DNA from: an uncultured Corynebacterium sp.
GTDB lineage: Bacteria; Actinomycetota; Actinomycetes; Mycobacteriales; Mycobacteriaceae
DNA length: 14,255 bases
NCBI GenBank assembly: GCA_915275065.1
Contig: CAJZGD010000038.1
Coordinates: forward strand, 1 to 14,255
Direction: 5' to 3'
Below, one piece after another: positions 13,439 to 14,255 of the stretch. Every line of letters begins with the position of its first letter. Position 1 is the stretch's first letter. The position numbers and the translations under genes are program-made. A model generated the notes under the pieces. That model searched no databases. It saw nothing but the letters and a program-made list of their open reading frames with translations, and had not been told where the DNA came from.

Positions 13439-14255
13439 TTATTGCTGCCCCGGGGCAAGGTTTTTCAGCGGCACCGACTGCTGGCCGGTGCGCAAATCCC
13501 GGGTGAGTCCTTCCTGGGTGACGCTGGCCACCAGGTCGCCGGCCTGGTTAAAGACCCGGCCGTGAGTGAGCGCCCGACCAGCGTGGGCGGAGGGGGAAAT
13601 CTGGTCGTACAGTAACCATTCGTCGGCCCGGAACGGCCGCAGAAACCAGATCGCATGGTCGAGGGAAGCCAATTGGACCGGATGGTTGGGGTGCGGCACC
13701 AGGGCGGTGTGCAGCAGAGTCATGTCGGACATGTAGGTCAGGGTGCACAGGTGGGTGGTTTCATCATCGGGGAGCCGGTTTTTGGTCTTAAACCACACGA
13801 GTTGTTGGCTATTGGTGTAGGGGTTGTGGTCATATCGGTCGGCGGGAACCCGCCGGATATCCCAGTCCGTCCATTCAGCGAGCAGGGCGCGGGAGCTGGG
13901 CGGCAATGCGGCGGTGTCGGTGGGCGGAATGTCATCGGGGTTGGGGACGGCCCGCATATCGTCAGAGTGTTCGATTCCGCTGTCAGCGCGGCGGTGGAAA
14001 GAACATTGCATGCTGAAAATGGGGGTGCCGTTCTGGATGGCAGTGACATGCCGAGAGGTGAATGATCCACCTTCTTTAATGGGATCGATCTGGAATATGA
14101 CCGGTGTAGTGGCGTCGCCGGGGCGCACAAAATATGCATGGAGGGAGTGAACACTCCTGTCGGGTGTGGTAGTGCGGATGGCGGCGGCGAGGGCTTGGGC
14201 CGCAACCTGGCCACCAAAGGTGCGGGTGAAGGTGGTGGTGATGACGGGGCCGCGG
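13439..14255 (-). CDS. tesB: Acyl-CoA thioesterase II, 5' end outside the window
   Basis: The reading frame is open from the window edge to TAA at 13439-13441. It gives 271 residues and lacks only the first 15-20 of the usual length of about 285-290. It hydrolyses acyl-CoA to free fatty acid and CoA. The fold is a double hotdog. The first half contains RTFGGQVAAQAL (fragment residues 11-22), HSLHAYFVRPG (36-46) and EGGSFTSRHV (61-70). The second half contains the ASLDHAIWF motif with Asp199 and TQEG with Gln247, which match the catalytic Asp and Gln of E. coli TesB. The third partner region (ISPSAHAGRA, 219-228) has Ser residues rather than the E. coli Thr arrangement. An internal GTG at 14128 would give a shorter frame but would remove conserved sequence, so it is not the start. 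Confidence 0.93.
   Translation of the reverse strand, partial: RGPVITTTFTRTFGGQVAAQALAAAIRTTTPDRSVHSLHAYFVRPGDATTPVIFQIDPIKEGGSFTSRHVTAIQNGTPIFSMQCSFHRRADSGIEHSDDMRAVPNPDDIPPTDTAALPPSSRALLAEWTDWDIRRVPADRYDHNPYTNSQQLVWFKTKNRLPDDETTHLCTLTYMSDMTLLHTALVPHPNHPVQLASLDHAIWFLRPFRADEWLLYDQISPSAHAGRALTHGRVFNQAGDLVASVTQEGLTRDLRTGQQSVPLKNLAPGQQ

Noticed and set aside
1..14255. CRISPR arrays, tRNA or rRNA genes, transposases, phage genes and attachment sites
   Set aside because: I found no regularly spaced repeats, no cloverleaf or rRNA-like sequence and no mobile-element protein. The minus-strand genes are all conserved core functions in a conserved order.

Overview
The window reads as a chromosomal core segment of a Corynebacterium (order Mycobacteriales). 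The evidence is the gene order (tesB2, yebC, ruvC-ruvA-ruvB, yajC, secD-secF, lipoprotein, apt, rel), which matches what I know of Corynebacterium and Mycobacterium genomes, the G+C-rich codon use, and the long low-complexity tails on RuvC, YajC and SecF together with the hydrophilic insert in SecD. The species cannot be fixed from the sequence alone.

Layout. Positions 1-1250 carry a short, AT-richer plus-strand strip. It opens with what looks like the end of a terminator of a gene outside the window. It then holds two tandem genes for paralogous 109-residue secreted proteins, each with its own upstream signals. A shared bidirectional terminator (1208-1246) separates them from a long minus-strand block that fills the rest of the window. 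Read in its own direction, from right to left, that block is: partial tesB (acyl-CoA thioesterase II), yebC (transcription/translation-associated regulator family), ruvC, ruvA, ruvB (Holliday junction resolution), yajC, then secD and secF (Sec translocase accessory subunits), a family 5 substrate-binding lipoprotein without a transporter beside it, apt (adenine salvage) and rel (bifunctional (p)ppGpp synthetase/hydrolase).

Transcription units inferred from spacing and signals: yebC has a perfect TATAAT box. ruvCAB is tightly packed. secD and secF are 2 bases apart and end in a strong intrinsic terminator (6105-6144). The lipoprotein and apt have no clear terminator between them and may be cotranscribed. 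rel has its own promoter (TTGACA/TACAAT) behind a long imperfect hairpin.

The minus-strand block is conserved housekeeping sequence. The part most likely to hold undescribed biology is the tandem secreted-peptide pair at 273-1177. Both proteins have a Sec signal peptide, a Thr/Ser/Glu-rich linker and a conserved C-terminal amphipathic helix. The second noteworthy area is the non-coding DNA: paired dyads in the secD leader, the rel-proximal hairpin, and dyads upstream of the second secreted-peptide gene.
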